Notes: generated by a model from the sequence alone, not told the origin. Counted from the stretch's first letter, positions 1-9,535 are shown. The stretch: 40,069 nt of DNA from Chloroflexota bacterium (GCA_016191955.1 JACPVC010000152.1:1-40069); one strand, 5' to 3'. A program made the numbers and translations.

Positions 1-263
1 CTCTTGCCTCGCGACCTGTTTGGCAGACACAAACGGCTCAATCATTTCCTTCGCCACACGTTGTTGGCTATTCAAGCATGCCTTTGGCTGTTTGATTTTC
101 TCTCAGGGTTCAACTCATTTGAAACACACCCAAATCATTTAAACTCATTAAACAAAACCAAGCAAAGAACATTCTTTGGGGAACAACATACAAAGAAACA
201 AAAAAGAAGGCCGAATCGAATTTATATGAAAAACTTATATCCCAGCTTTTTGCAATTTACAAT

Positions 264-625
264 ATGCGATCAGGCGTAGCAAAAAGGTCGATAAAATATT
301 TTTTGTTGAATTCTACAATAAACGAAGTGTTTTCTTTCGCCGAATCTTTAGATTTTGACGGACGATTTACCACTGAACTTAATACGATCAAAGGCAATAG
401 ATTGATTGACATTCAGATTTATCCAGAATCGCCGAATGGAAATACGAATATCGATTCAGCATAATTCCCAGCGCCGATAAATCTATTACTTTATATATAG
501 ACTGGGATAATTCACCCGACCTGTCTCTTGTTATTCCAACAATCCCTTCGCAATCAACCCTGATATTTCTTCATTATAAGCAAAGAAGATATCTGTATCA
601 TTTGTATGTTTACAAACTCCGATAA
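264..625 (+). pseudogene. possible frameshifted hypothetical ORF
   Basis: ORF 264-464 (..NRLIDIQIYPESP) appears to continue in a shifted frame as EWKYEYRFSIIPSADKSITLYIDWDNSPDLSLVIPTIPSQSTLIFLHYKQRRYLYHLYVYKLR, stop at 623-625; no family recognised. Confidence 0.3.
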
Positions 626-740
626 AAGAAGTTGTTGCAAAAATTTCCACTCAATAAGTTGTATTCCATAGTGTGAAGTGCTAGAATAAACAACGAAGAG
701 GGTGTAGATAATTGCAGCACCAACATCAGACCTATACCTT

Positions 741-923
741 TTGAAGGAAGCTACGATGATTGCGATCAATGACATCTCTCACCACCAAGATGCTTGCGAC
801 TTCAAGAAATTAAAGACAAAGTCCCATGGGGTCATCCTAAAAACAGGACAGGGTCCGTGGGTGGACGAAAAATTCAAGGAATTCAGAAATGGTGCCATCC
901 GGGAAGGAGTGTTATTCGGAACG
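741..923 (+). pseudogene. N-terminal fragment of GH25-type lysozyme, interrupted after FGT
   Basis: MIAINDISHHQDACDFKKLKTKSHGVILKTGQG..FKEFRNGAIREGVLFGT is a GH25 N-terminus; it resumes at YWFYDERYDP at 4521. Confidence 0.75.
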
Positions 924-934
924 TGTTAGCATCT

Positions 935-1205
935 GAACACCTTGGCCGCCGGGTCGGGTGAGTGTTGAAAGCCAAGGCGTTCTGGTGGATAATGATTCTG
1001 GTGAGTGAACGGAGCGTTTCCACCGGTGCGTGACGTTGGGGCCAGCCGTCTACGCGTATGGGATTTCGTTTTTAGAAAAGCCCGCGAGCGTGTTTGGCTG
1101 ACCGTTCGGATCCGCTCACCTGAGATGTCCTTCAGGACAAGCTCGTATCCGTGTGTGATGTCCTGCTCCCAAAAGAACGCGCCCGGCCTGGCTGGCCAGG
1201 CTTTG
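935..1205 (+). ncRNA. candidate IS110 bridge RNA / structured left-end region
   Basis: Stems CCTTGGC(940-946)/GCCAAGG(971-977), CTGGTGGA(982-989)/TCCACCGG(1019-1026), TGTCC-TTCA-GGACA(1126-1139), GCCTGGC-TG-GCCAGGC(1186-1201) upstream of the transposase. Confidence 0.45.
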
Positions 1206-1212
1206 CCAGAGC

Positions 1213-2499
1213 ATGAAAAAGGAGATCGTCATGCAAACGGAACAAGTTCCCAAACGTTTCATCGGGCTGGATATTCACAGGAAGTACTTCGTGGCGGCAG
1301 GCGTGGACTCGAAACAGAATCCTGTTCTCGGTCCGCATGAAGCGCCGATGCGTCAGATCGAAAAGTGGGCGAAGAAGAATCTCACACCCGCAGATGCGGT
1401 CGTGGTGGAGATGACCACTAACACCTATGCAGTCTATGATGCCTTGAAGCCGCTGGTACATTCAGTGACCGTGGTGCATCCGCCGCACGTGGCGCTGATC
1501 GTGCGGGCGCAGGTCAAGACGGATAAGAAGGCAGCATTCACATTGGCGCAACTGCACGCGGCGGGACTCTTGCCCGCCGTGTGGATTCCGCCCATCGAAG
1601 TGCGCGAGATGCGGGCTTTGGTGGCGCATCGCAGAAAGATGGTGAAGTTGTCTTCCATCGCAAAATGCAGATTACATGCCCTGCTGCATCGTCACGATAT
1701 CGAAGAACCCGAAGGCTTTGAACTGTTCACGGAGGATATGCAGGCCTGGTGGAAAAGCATGAAGGTCAGTCCGCTGGAGAAGCAGTGTATGCTCTCGGAC
1801 ATGGCAACGCTGGAGTTTGCCCGTGAACAGGTCAAGCAGATCGAAGCAGCCCTGAACATCGAGATCGCCAAAGATGCACGCGCTCCATTGCTGGTGCAGA
1901 TCACGGGCATCGGCCTGCTGACAGCGGTCACGATCCTTTCGGCCATTGGGGATATTCGACGCTTTCCCACAGCCAAACAGTTGGTGGGTTATACGGGGCT
2001 GGGAGCCAGAGTCCATGCGAGCGGGATGACATATTCCACCGGGCGCATCACCAAGAGCGGACGCAAAGACCTGCGTTGGGCAATGGTGCAGGCGGCGCGG
2101 CAGGCTGTTGCGCATCATCCACATTTCAAGGTCGAGTATGAACGGCTCTCAAAAAGGATCGGCACAAAGAAGGCGATTGTGGCGGTGGCCAGGAAACTGC
2201 TGGTGGTGGTCTGGCAGGTGTTGACGAAGGAAACCGCGGACAAGTTCGCCAACCCGACCCAGGTGGCCTGCGGACTGTTTGCTTTTGCACATCGAGCGCG
2301 GGCGAAGAACCTGCCGAATGGGCAGCGTGCTTTGGAGTTTGTGCGCGAACAAATGGACAGGCTCGGCATTGGCGAGGATGTGGCTGTGATCCCCTGGGGT
2401 ACGAAGACCTTCAAGCTGCCAAAGAGTAAACTAAAGCAGGATGAAGAGCCTGAACTTCATCCCTTCGACCTTGCTCAGGACAAGCCCGCTTCTACCTAA
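1213..2499 (+). CDS. IS110 family transposase (DEDD N-terminal and Transposase_20 domains)
   Basis: RFIGLDIHRKYFV and GIGLLTAVTILSAIGDIRRFPTAKQLVGYTGLGARVHASG..GRITKSGRKDLRWAMVQAA; start may be 1231. Confidence 0.92.
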   Translation: MKKEIVMQTEQVPKRFIGLDIHRKYFVAAGVDSKQNPVLGPHEAPMRQIEKWAKKNLTPADAVVVEMTTNTYAVYDALKPLVHSVTVVHPPHVALIVRAQVKTDKKAAFTLAQLHAAGLLPAVWIPPIEVREMRALVAHRRKMVKLSSIAKCRLHALLHRHDIEEPEGFELFTEDMQAWWKSMKVSPLEKQCMLSDMATLEFAREQVKQIEAALNIEIAKDARAPLLVQITGIGLLTAVTILSAIGDIRRFPTAKQLVGYTGLGARVHASGMTYSTGRITKSGRKDLRWAMVQAARQAVAHHPHFKVEYERLSKRIGTKKAIVAVARKLLVVVWQVLTKETADKFANPTQVACGLFAFAHRARAKNLPNGQRALEFVREQMDRLGIGEDVAVIPWGTKTFKLPKSKLKQDEEPELHPFDLAQDKPAST

Positions 2500-2525
2500 A
2501 AGGCTATATCCTGAGCCTGTCGAAG
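2463..2525. repeat. REP-like imperfect palindrome overlapping the transposase 3' end
   Basis: CTTCGACCTTGCTCAGGA (2463-2480) vs TCCTGAGCCTGTCGAAG (2509-2525). Confidence 0.75.
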
Positions 2526-2527
2526 AA

Positions 2528-2614
2528 GTGAGCGGCTTCCCAAACAGATAACTCTGTGAACTCCGCACTTGCGCGGGAGACCCTGAAACAGGGTTTTGCG
2601 GGCTGGCCGCTCAC
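2528..2614. other. multi-hairpin structured non-coding element downstream of the transposase
   Basis: Closing stem GTGAGCGGC(2528-2536)/GCCGCTCAC(2606-2614) enclosing ACAGA-TAAC-TCTGT, CCGC/GCGG and CCCTG-AAA-CAGGG hairpins. Confidence 0.5.
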
Positions 2615-2720
2615 AATTAATTATACATCCGCTGTCAAGCGCGCCGAAAGGCGCGAGGATATTTTGTTTTTAATGTGCGAGAGACGACGGGAGGGTACAA
2701 TACAAGTACCCCCAAAGCCA

Positions 2721-2756
2721 AGACGGACTGAGCCTTTCGGTTTGGTTCGTCTTTTT
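2721..2756 (+). terminator. intrinsic terminator-like hairpin
   Basis: AGACGGACTGAGCC-TTTC-GGTTTGGTTCGTCT followed by a T run (14 pairs including wobbles). Confidence 0.6.
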
Positions 2757-2771
2757 AGTTGGAAATTTGTA

Positions 2772-3743
2772 TCAATCTGGTATTGGCCATAGGTTTGCAG
2801 GGGTTAATATACATTCATCTATTGATTGGCTGAAAATTCGATAAAAATCCTCTGGCGACATTGATGTTGCCTCATCAAGTGGTTTATAAGTCTTTTGAAT
2901 GATTTGTGTCCAACCCGAAGGTTCCAATAAATTAAAAAATGAATCGGCTTGCCCGGAAGGATACAATTCAAGCTCCACATGCGCATTTAACGGGCAGCCC
3001 ATGATGTTTTCACCAATTACCTGCATTTGCATGGTGTAATTCACTAACATACCTTGTTCTGGATATAAAAGCAGTAGCTTGAATCCTCCAGAAACACCAG
3101 AACTTGGAAGTTTTGCCATCGTGGATACCATTATGGTTGTTGGATTGCCATATTCTGTGAGAATGTTAGGCAACATGTAATAGCTGAGATGTTCTTTAAA
3201 AAAAGGGGAACCAAACACTTCAGTAAATCCGTTTTCTGTTTTTTTCAATTCGCTTGCTTGAAAACCAACCCTATTGACAGTTTGTTTAGCAGGAAGTGGG
3301 TATACACTGAAGTCTATAACCGTGTTTAGAATCAAATCGCCGTCGGTATAAAGCGGAAAGATCGCACCTCCCTCCGATATAAAACTGGTCAATGTTGAGA
3401 GGGCACTAAACGGGATAAAACTGGCTTGCGCATCCTGGTATGTACTCTTCTCTGGCATGATCCCCAATAAACAGGGTAAGCGGCAACCACCATTATTTGC
3501 TAATAACGCTAACAATCTTTTGCCAGCCTCCTCTATTGGCAAAGTTGCACTTACTAATGGGGATGGTATAGGAGTTGGAATATCGGTAGCAACAGACACT
3601 CGTGTAGATGTGGCAATATTGGCGGGTATTGTAGATTCTGTTGGAGGCAGAGTCGTCGCGTTTTTAGTGGAAGGCACACAACCGGAAACGAGTATTATGA
3701 AAAACAATAACCTGAATCTTAGAACTATCTTCCGAATTCTCAT
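2772..3743 (-). CDS. putative lipoprotein of unknown function
   Basis: Signal peptide and lipobox (FFIILVSGC), Thr/Pro-rich linker, LLALLANNGGCRLPCLLGI motif. Confidence 0.75.
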   Translation of the reverse strand: MRIRKIVLRFRLLFFIILVSGCVPSTKNATTLPPTESTIPANIATSTRVSVATDIPTPIPSPLVSATLPIEEAGKRLLALLANNGGCRLPCLLGIMPEKSTYQDAQASFIPFSALSTLTSFISEGGAIFPLYTDGDLILNTVIDFSVYPLPAKQTVNRVGFQASELKKTENGFTEVFGSPFFKEHLSYYMLPNILTEYGNPTTIMVSTMAKLPSSGVSGGFKLLLLYPEQGMLVNYTMQMQVIGENIMGCPLNAHVELELYPSGQADSFFNLLEPSGWTQIIQKTYKPLDEATSMSPEDFYRIFSQSIDECILTPANLWPIPD

Positions 3744-3766
3744 ATTATGCCTCTGGAAATGTCATC

Positions 3767-4520
3767 TCAGGGATTGTGAGGAAGCCAGTTGTTCAGCCAA
3801 GACTGAGCATTGTCAACAGCTAATACATTTTTTGGATCGGTGCTGGTATTCCAAGCATCATACGTCCAAGCAACGAACATGTCTGCAAAAGTCTCCGTTG
3901 CAGTCATGTCTCTATTGAATTGCCAATAATAACAGTCATCACATTCAGGGTTTGTTCGCAATATTAATCTTCGGTTTAGTACAATGGATGTCCAATTCGT
4001 CCACTTAGCAAGGTCTTTTTCAGGTGCTTTACCCAGCCCGTTATTATAGGCATGGCCAAGTTCGTGAATCACATTCCCCGTCATTGCGAACATATCATCA
4101 CCATCACCAGCCATTGACCAGAAATTTATTTGATGCCCGTTTGATGTACATCCGCCCGACATGACGATGGCACAGTCACCCGTAGCATGTTCTGAACCCC
4201 AAGTGAAATTTACACCCTCATCATAAATGGAACGAAAAGCACTGGTTGCTGTATGATGATTACCAATTTCAGTCGCAAATCTGTCTCCGACTAGTTGAAC
4301 ACCTCTGGCAACCGCCTGTTTACGTTCTGATGTCCAACTACCATCAAAGGTAACGCCATACATTGCAAAATTGGCATCCATATCATTAGATTGTGTCACG
4401 CCAGCAGCGGCATTCGTACCAGTCAAACCAGCCCACCATAAGCAACCGCTGGAGCCACCCATAACACAAACTGGGGTATGCCCGGAGGGGTCCGTATACC
4501 TTGACGGGTTGTTCAATCCG
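3767..4520 (-). pseudogene. RHS-repeat core C-terminal fragment with HExxH zinc metallopeptidase-like tip domain
   Basis: NNPSRYTDPSGH is an RHS core-end motif; the tip contains VIHELGHAYNNGLG and ETFADMFVAW; N-terminus abruptly lost at the GH25 junction. Confidence 0.75.
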
Positions 4521-5906
4521 TATTGGTTTTACGATGAAAGGTATGACCCCAAAGAACAGGCGCAATTATGGGTTGAGACGATAAAAGACAACCCCGGAGT
4601 CCTCGGCGCATGGCTGGACCTGGAAGAATGGAAACCCGGTCCATACAATACATGGAGCCATTGGAAGGAATGTATGCAAGAATTTGAGGCACTCCTCCCG
4701 AAAGTAATATTGGGCGTTTACACTCGAAAAAATTATTTCGATAAGCATGTGGGAAATAATTATGCCTACTTCGTCAAACATCCCGTATGGGTCGCTCATT
4801 ACACCACAGACCCCAAGCCCCTGATCCCAACCGGTTGGACCGATTGGACGATCTGGCAATTTTCCCAAAGCGGGGATGGGAAAGCCCATGGCGTGAAGTC
4901 GGATAACATCGACATGGACCGGTACAATTTGGACGAAGCCACATTCAAACAACGTTTCGGGGTCATCAACGTGCCGACGGGTAACAAATTTAAAGTGACC
5001 GCCGATCCGTTCCTCTTTGTGCGCGAAGGTCCCGACAGGTCGCGTAAAGACATCGGCAGAGTCAACTTCAATGATGTCGTCGAAAAGCTGGAGGAAAACG
5101 GGGATAAAACCTGGTTCAAGATCCGTAACGCTGAGAGCACACTCACAGGTTGGTCTTCCGCTACGTTTCTTGAGAAAACCGATGAATCCATTTCACATGA
5201 CGACGAACATCATGAATCATCTGAAACCAGGACGACGAACCCTGCCAAGGGAGTGACCCGTGTGGAAGGCGAACAACATGGGACGCGGTATTATCTGACC
5301 ATGTGCAACCCTGCCGATGTCACGATTGAGGTTGTACACGAGGATAGCAGGCCATCAGTCATAGCAAAGAAGAGAGGCGCAAAATTCGCCTTCAACGGCG
5401 ACGACTGGCAGCGCAACACCCGCAAGGTCAAAGGGACGGAAATATGTAACGGCAAGGTGTATCAAAAACGCAAGCTCGCTGAACCGTCGCTAATCGTCAC
5501 CAAGGACGGCAAGGTGTATATCAGTCATAAAGATATTCAGGGACAGTGGAACGTCACAAGCGGGCTTCGTTATCTTGTACAGAACGGCATTAACAAAATA
5601 CCTCCCAATGGAACAGAACTTAAATATACAGAGAGACACGCCCGCTCTGTACGTGGCATTCATGGTGATGGACGTATTATGTTCCTGACCGTGGATGGCG
5701 ATTACGTCCACAAAGGCATGACCTTGTGGGAAGCGGCTGAACTGATGATAAAGTTTGGGTGTTTCGTAGCCTATGACGGCGGAGGCGGAGGCGATAGCGT
5801 AGACGTAGTCGATGGCGCGGTGGTCAATGTCCCGGACGATGAAGATAATGGCACACCCGTCGAGCGAAAAGTACCTCAGACTATCCTGGTGTTCACCAAG
5901 CCATAA
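4521..5906 (+). pseudogene. C-terminal part of split GH25 lysozyme, followed by SH3-like and phosphodiester glycosidase (NAGPA-like) domains
   Basis: GAWLDLEEWKP..WHYTTDP-like GH25 core (VWVAHYTTDPKPLIPTGWTDWTIWQFSQSG), then SH3-like VREGPDRSRKDIGRV, then HGDGRIMFLTVDGDYVHKGMTLWEAAELMIKFGCFVAYDGGGGG. Confidence 0.75.
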
Positions 5907-5915
5907 GATCAACTC

Positions 5916-5959
5916 AACAACAAAGAGGTCTTGGAGAATTCCAAGACCTCTTTGTTGTT
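5916..5959. terminator. bidirectional terminator between convergent genes
   Basis: Perfect 20-bp stem AACAACAAAGAGGTCTTGGA-GAAT-TCCAAGACCTCTTTGTTGTT. Confidence 0.9.
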
Positions 5960-7354
5960 TTACACATCCACACTATCGTGCATTTCAGGATAATGCACCC
6001 GATCCATCCCCTGCTCTTTCAACAACCCTTTCAACGTCATCGCCTGCTTCTCTTCGCCGTGGACGAGGAACACATCCTTCACGCTGTCTTTGACGGCAGT
6101 TGCATAATTCACCAGCAAATCCTGCCCGGCATGACCGGACAAGCCGCCGATGGTCGCCACGCCGCATTTGCGTTTGTATATCTCGCCAAAGATGCGCACC
6201 TCCGGCTCGCGGTCTGCTAGCCTACGTCCCAGCGTTTCGGGCGCCTGCCACGAGACGATACAAATCGTATTGCGCGGATTCTCGATATTGTTGCGAATGT
6301 GATGGACAATCCGCCCTGTTTCTGCCATGCCCGAAGCTGAGATGATAACCATCGGGTCTTTGCGTTCGTTCAACGCCTTCGACTCTTCCACTGAACGGAC
6401 ATAAAATAACATTTTGAAATCCAACGCCGGGTGGCGCGACTCTGCTACAAATTTGCGGGTTTCTTCGTCAAAGCACTCGAGATGATTTCTGAAAATATCC
6501 GAAGCCTTCACCGCCAGCGGGCTGTCCACATAGACGGGCACACGCGGCACATCGCCGTTGTGCATCATCTGGTTCAGGTGGTAGACGATCTCCTGCGTGC
6601 GTCCCACTGCGAAGGCAGGCACGATCACCTTGCCGCCACCTTCCACCGTGCGCTTGACCGCATCTCGAAACTCAAGGAACGCCAGTTCGGGGTCGTCATG
6701 TTTCTTGTCGCCGTACGTACTTTCCATAATCAAATAATCGGCATGCGGCGGCAGGACCGGGTCGCGCAAGAGCGGTAGTTTGTAACGTCCAATGTCGCCC
6801 GAAAACCAAAGGTGAATCTTCCTCCCTTTTTCCTCGATCTCCAACGAGACCCCGGCAGAGCCTAAAATATGACCCGCTTCATAAAAGCGCGCCACCACAC
6901 CGGGGATCGGCTCGAACGCCTCTTCGTAATTCACACCTGCGAACATCCCCGCCACATCTTCCGCATCTTCTTGCGTATAAAGCGGCACCACGGGCGGTTC
7001 ACCGCGTCGGGCACGTTTCTTGTTCACGAACTCCGCATCCGACTCTTGAATGCGCCCCGAGTCCGCGAGCATGATACTGGTAATATCCTTCGTGGCATGT
7101 GTGACGTAGATGTTGCCTTCATATCCCCTCTTGACCAGATTTGGAAGATTGCCCGAATGATCAATGTGTGCGTGCGAAAGGATGACTGCATCCACGCTCT
7201 GCGGGTCGTAATGAAAATTCAAATTGCGCGAATAAGCCTCTGCGCGCTTGCCCTGGTATATCCCGCAATCCAGTAAAAGTTTATGACCGTTGATCTCCAG
7301 CAAATGCTGACTGCCCGTCACCGTATGCGCTGCGCCATGAAAGTTAATTCGCAT
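5960..7354 (-). CDS. MBL-fold beta-CASP RNA-processing metallo-hydrolase
   Basis: LSHAHIDHSGNLPNLV, AGHILGSAGVSLE, FSGDIGR, SGMAETGRIVHHI, VHGEE. Confidence 0.93.
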   Translation of the reverse strand: MRINFHGAAHTVTGSQHLLEINGHKLLLDCGIYQGKRAEAYSRNLNFHYDPQSVDAVILSHAHIDHSGNLPNLVKRGYEGNIYVTHATKDITSIMLADSGRIQESDAEFVNKKRARRGEPPVVPLYTQEDAEDVAGMFAGVNYEEAFEPIPGVVARFYEAGHILGSAGVSLEIEEKGRKIHLWFSGDIGRYKLPLLRDPVLPPHADYLIMESTYGDKKHDDPELAFLEFRDAVKRTVEGGGKVIVPAFAVGRTQEIVYHLNQMMHNGDVPRVPVYVDSPLAVKASDIFRNHLECFDEETRKFVAESRHPALDFKMLFYVRSVEESKALNERKDPMVIISASGMAETGRIVHHIRNNIENPRNTICIVSWQAPETLGRRLADREPEVRIFGEIYKRKCGVATIGGLSGHAGQDLLVNYATAVKDSVKDVFLVHGEEKQAMTLKGLLKEQGMDRVHYPEMHDSVDV

Positions 7355-8480
7355 GCTTCACTCCCAGGGTCTTCAGAATCTGCACGCCGAACTTCTCAAA
7401 GCGTGCCGGGGCATCCTTCATTAAGTCTCCCAACTCCGCCATATCCTTCGGCGGGTTCTCAGAAAGCACCGCCAGATACGGCTTAGGCAGGATGATATCG
7501 GACTCGACCTTCATATCCATCCCAAGTTTCTTTCTCCACACTTTGAGCTTTTCCAGCCTTCTCAGCACCGCATCATTCTTACGTTCAGCCTGTTTCCGTT
7601 CCACAAGCGGAGCCTCCGCCCCATGCTTGATCGCACTTAAAACCATGTCGCCCCACAAGCGGATCTGCTTCTCGCTTAATCCCGCCGCCGAAAGGTCCAC
7701 CTTCGCTTCAGGCGGATTCTTCGCCAGCAGGATCAACACATCATCCATCATCACCTTATACGGCGGGCGGTCTAACCGTTCCGCTTCCTTATCGCGCCAT
7801 TTGCAGAGAGAAGCGATCACCGTCAACTCGCGCAGAGATAAATCCTTGCGCCCGGCAAACCGTTCCCATGAAGCGCCGTTCAATCTCGATTTGGCTTCGT
7901 CAAAACGGCAGGCGCGTTGGAAATCCTCTGCTGCAAAATGCAGGCGTTCCTTTTCCTTCAATTCCTCTTCAAGGACATTCCGCAGGTCGAATAGATAATG
8001 CGTATCGAGCCGCGCATAATGGATCTGCTCTTTGGTCAACGGACGCGTCGCCCAGTCGGCTTTCTGATGGCGCTTATCCATTTTGATGCCGAATTTATCG
8101 CCCAACAATTTATCCAGCCCAACGGCGGGGTATCCCAGCACGCGCGCGGCATGCATGGTATCAAAGAGGTTCGCAAATGAAAATTGAAAGTCGCGGCGCA
8201 GGCAGATCAAGTCGTACTCTGCGGCATGAAAGACCTTTTCGATATTCGGGTTTGAAAAAATCGAGGCAAGGGAACTAAGGTCGCGCAGGGCGAGCGGGTC
8301 AACGAGATAGTCTGCTTTTACGGAAGAAAATTGTAGCAGGCAGACCTGCTCACGGAACGCATGCAGGCTGTTCGATTCGGTGTCCACCGCCACACGGGGT
8401 TGTGAAGCGAGGTCTTGGACCATCTTGCTTAATAGCTCGGTTGTATTGACCCAAATGGGCGGCGGTAAAACTTCGGACAT
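7344..8480 (-). CDS. rnd: ribonuclease D (DEDD 3'-5' exonuclease with HRDC region)
   Basis: VAVDTESNSLHAFREQVCLLQ, KVFHAAEYDLICLRRDF, DKRHQKADWATRPLTKEQIHYARLDTHYL. Confidence 0.9.
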   Translation of the reverse strand: MSEVLPPPIWVNTTELLSKMVQDLASQPRVAVDTESNSLHAFREQVCLLQFSSVKADYLVDPLALRDLSSLASIFSNPNIEKVFHAAEYDLICLRRDFQFSFANLFDTMHAARVLGYPAVGLDKLLGDKFGIKMDKRHQKADWATRPLTKEQIHYARLDTHYLFDLRNVLEEELKEKERLHFAAEDFQRACRFDEAKSRLNGASWERFAGRKDLSLRELTVIASLCKWRDKEAERLDRPPYKVMMDDVLILLAKNPPEAKVDLSAAGLSEKQIRLWGDMVLSAIKHGAEAPLVERKQAERKNDAVLRRLEKLKVWRKKLGMDMKVESDIILPKPYLAVLSENPPKDMAELGDLMKDAPARFEKFGVQILKTLGVKHAN

Positions 8481-8536
8481 ATCGGCAGATTATAAACCCG
8501 ATGTAAAAAGATGGAATAAATCCATCTCTTGCATCA

Positions 8537-9535
8537 TCATTTCAGGCGCAGCACAGCCAGCAGTCGGTCGTAGCCAAGCTGGAGATAATAAGAAACGATC
8601 AAGACAAGAATGGAGGCGGGAACTGCATTGAAGGCGATCTCTCCTCCAAATACCGCAGGGTCCACTACCAACCCTAATCCATACCACATAGGGCGATGCA
8701 ACAAATAGGCAAAATAAGAAGCCACGGAGAGGAACGCCCATATCTTCCAGCTACCGATCTTTGTACGGAAGATCGCAAGCCACATCAAGACCCAGGTAAG
8801 GATGAAAAAATTATCCGCAAGGATATACAACCCGTTTCGCCATTCCAATTCGGCAACTTGAACCAACCAGAAGACCCATGCCGCCAAAGCCGCAAGAAGT
8901 GCCTTATAAGTAAAAGAGAGGCGAAACAAACGCTCTCGAAAATCCTCAAACCGAAAAAAATAAACACCTGATAAAAATACGAAAAAATATACAAAAAAAC
9001 GCTGATCGAAAAGACCGCTGAACAAGTGTATTACATATAAGATCAAAAAGATAACGGATGAAGTAACAAACAACACCAGGTTCGATTTTATTCTCCAAAG
9101 CAGGGGACCAAAGACGATATAAAAAACAAAAAGCAAACTAATATACCAAAGCGTCAATAACGGCTTGACGAACGTTGGAGAAAAAACGACCTGTAAATTC
9201 AAGATATAAACAATCATATCGAATCTCTTGAGCGTGTACATCAAGGTAAAAGACCAAAAAGCAAACCAATAAGGTGGAAACACACGGACAAACCGTGACC
9301 TAATAAACAGCACAATGCCTTTCGAATATCTTTGGATTGACATGTCGAAAAAATAGCCGGCTAAAAAGAAAAAGGCACCCAACAAAAAAGCCCCAACAAA
9401 AGCAGACACCGGGTTGAGCGCAAACCAACCAAACACAGACAGTCCAAATACATGCGCGTGTAAAAACAATAGCAAGACAATGCTCAAGCCGCGCAGGGCT
9501 TCGAATTCAATTAATCGATTCTTGGTTTCGGTCAT
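8537..9535 (-). CDS. acyltransferase family 3 membrane protein
   Basis: EALRGLSIVLLLFLHA N-terminus and multiple TM helices. Confidence 0.85.
   Translation of the reverse strand: MTETKNRLIEFEALRGLSIVLLLFLHAHVFGLSVFGWFALNPVSAFVGAFLLGAFFFLAGYFFDMSIQRYSKGIVLFIRSRFVRVFPPYWFAFWSFTLMYTLKRFDMIVYILNLQVVFSPTFVKPLLTLWYISLLFVFYIVFGPLLWRIKSNLVLFVTSSVIFLILYVIHLFSGLFDQRFFVYFFVFLSGVYFFRFEDFRERLFRLSFTYKALLAALAAWVFWLVQVAELEWRNGLYILADNFFILTWVLMWLAIFRTKIGSWKIWAFLSVASYFAYLLHRPMWYGLGLVVDPAVFGGEIAFNAVPASILVLIVSYYLQLGYDRLLAVLRLK

Larger units (their letters stand above)
924..2620 (+). mobile_element. IS110-family insertion sequence (ends approximate)
   Basis: Transposase with structured non-coding flanks; left edge coincides with the GH25 break at 923/924; right edge not determined. 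Confidence 0.6.

Noticed and set aside
1672-2414. Minus-strand ORFs across the transposase
   Set aside because: Antisense shadow ORFs in a well-supported transposase gene; no recognisable domains.
2528-2614. tRNA gene
   Set aside because: Cloverleaf-like pairing, but no T-loop GTTCRA, conventional anticodon arm or D-loop consensus.
4371-4520. N-terminal MASISLDCVTPAAAF.. of ORF 4371-5906 as the real start of a gene
   Set aside because: This part is antisense to the RHS tip coding sequence; the genuine GH25 sequence begins at 4521.
5916-5959. Perfect 20-bp palindrome as a mobile repeat
   Set aside because: Position between convergent gene ends with flanking A/T tracts is fully explained by a bidirectional terminator.
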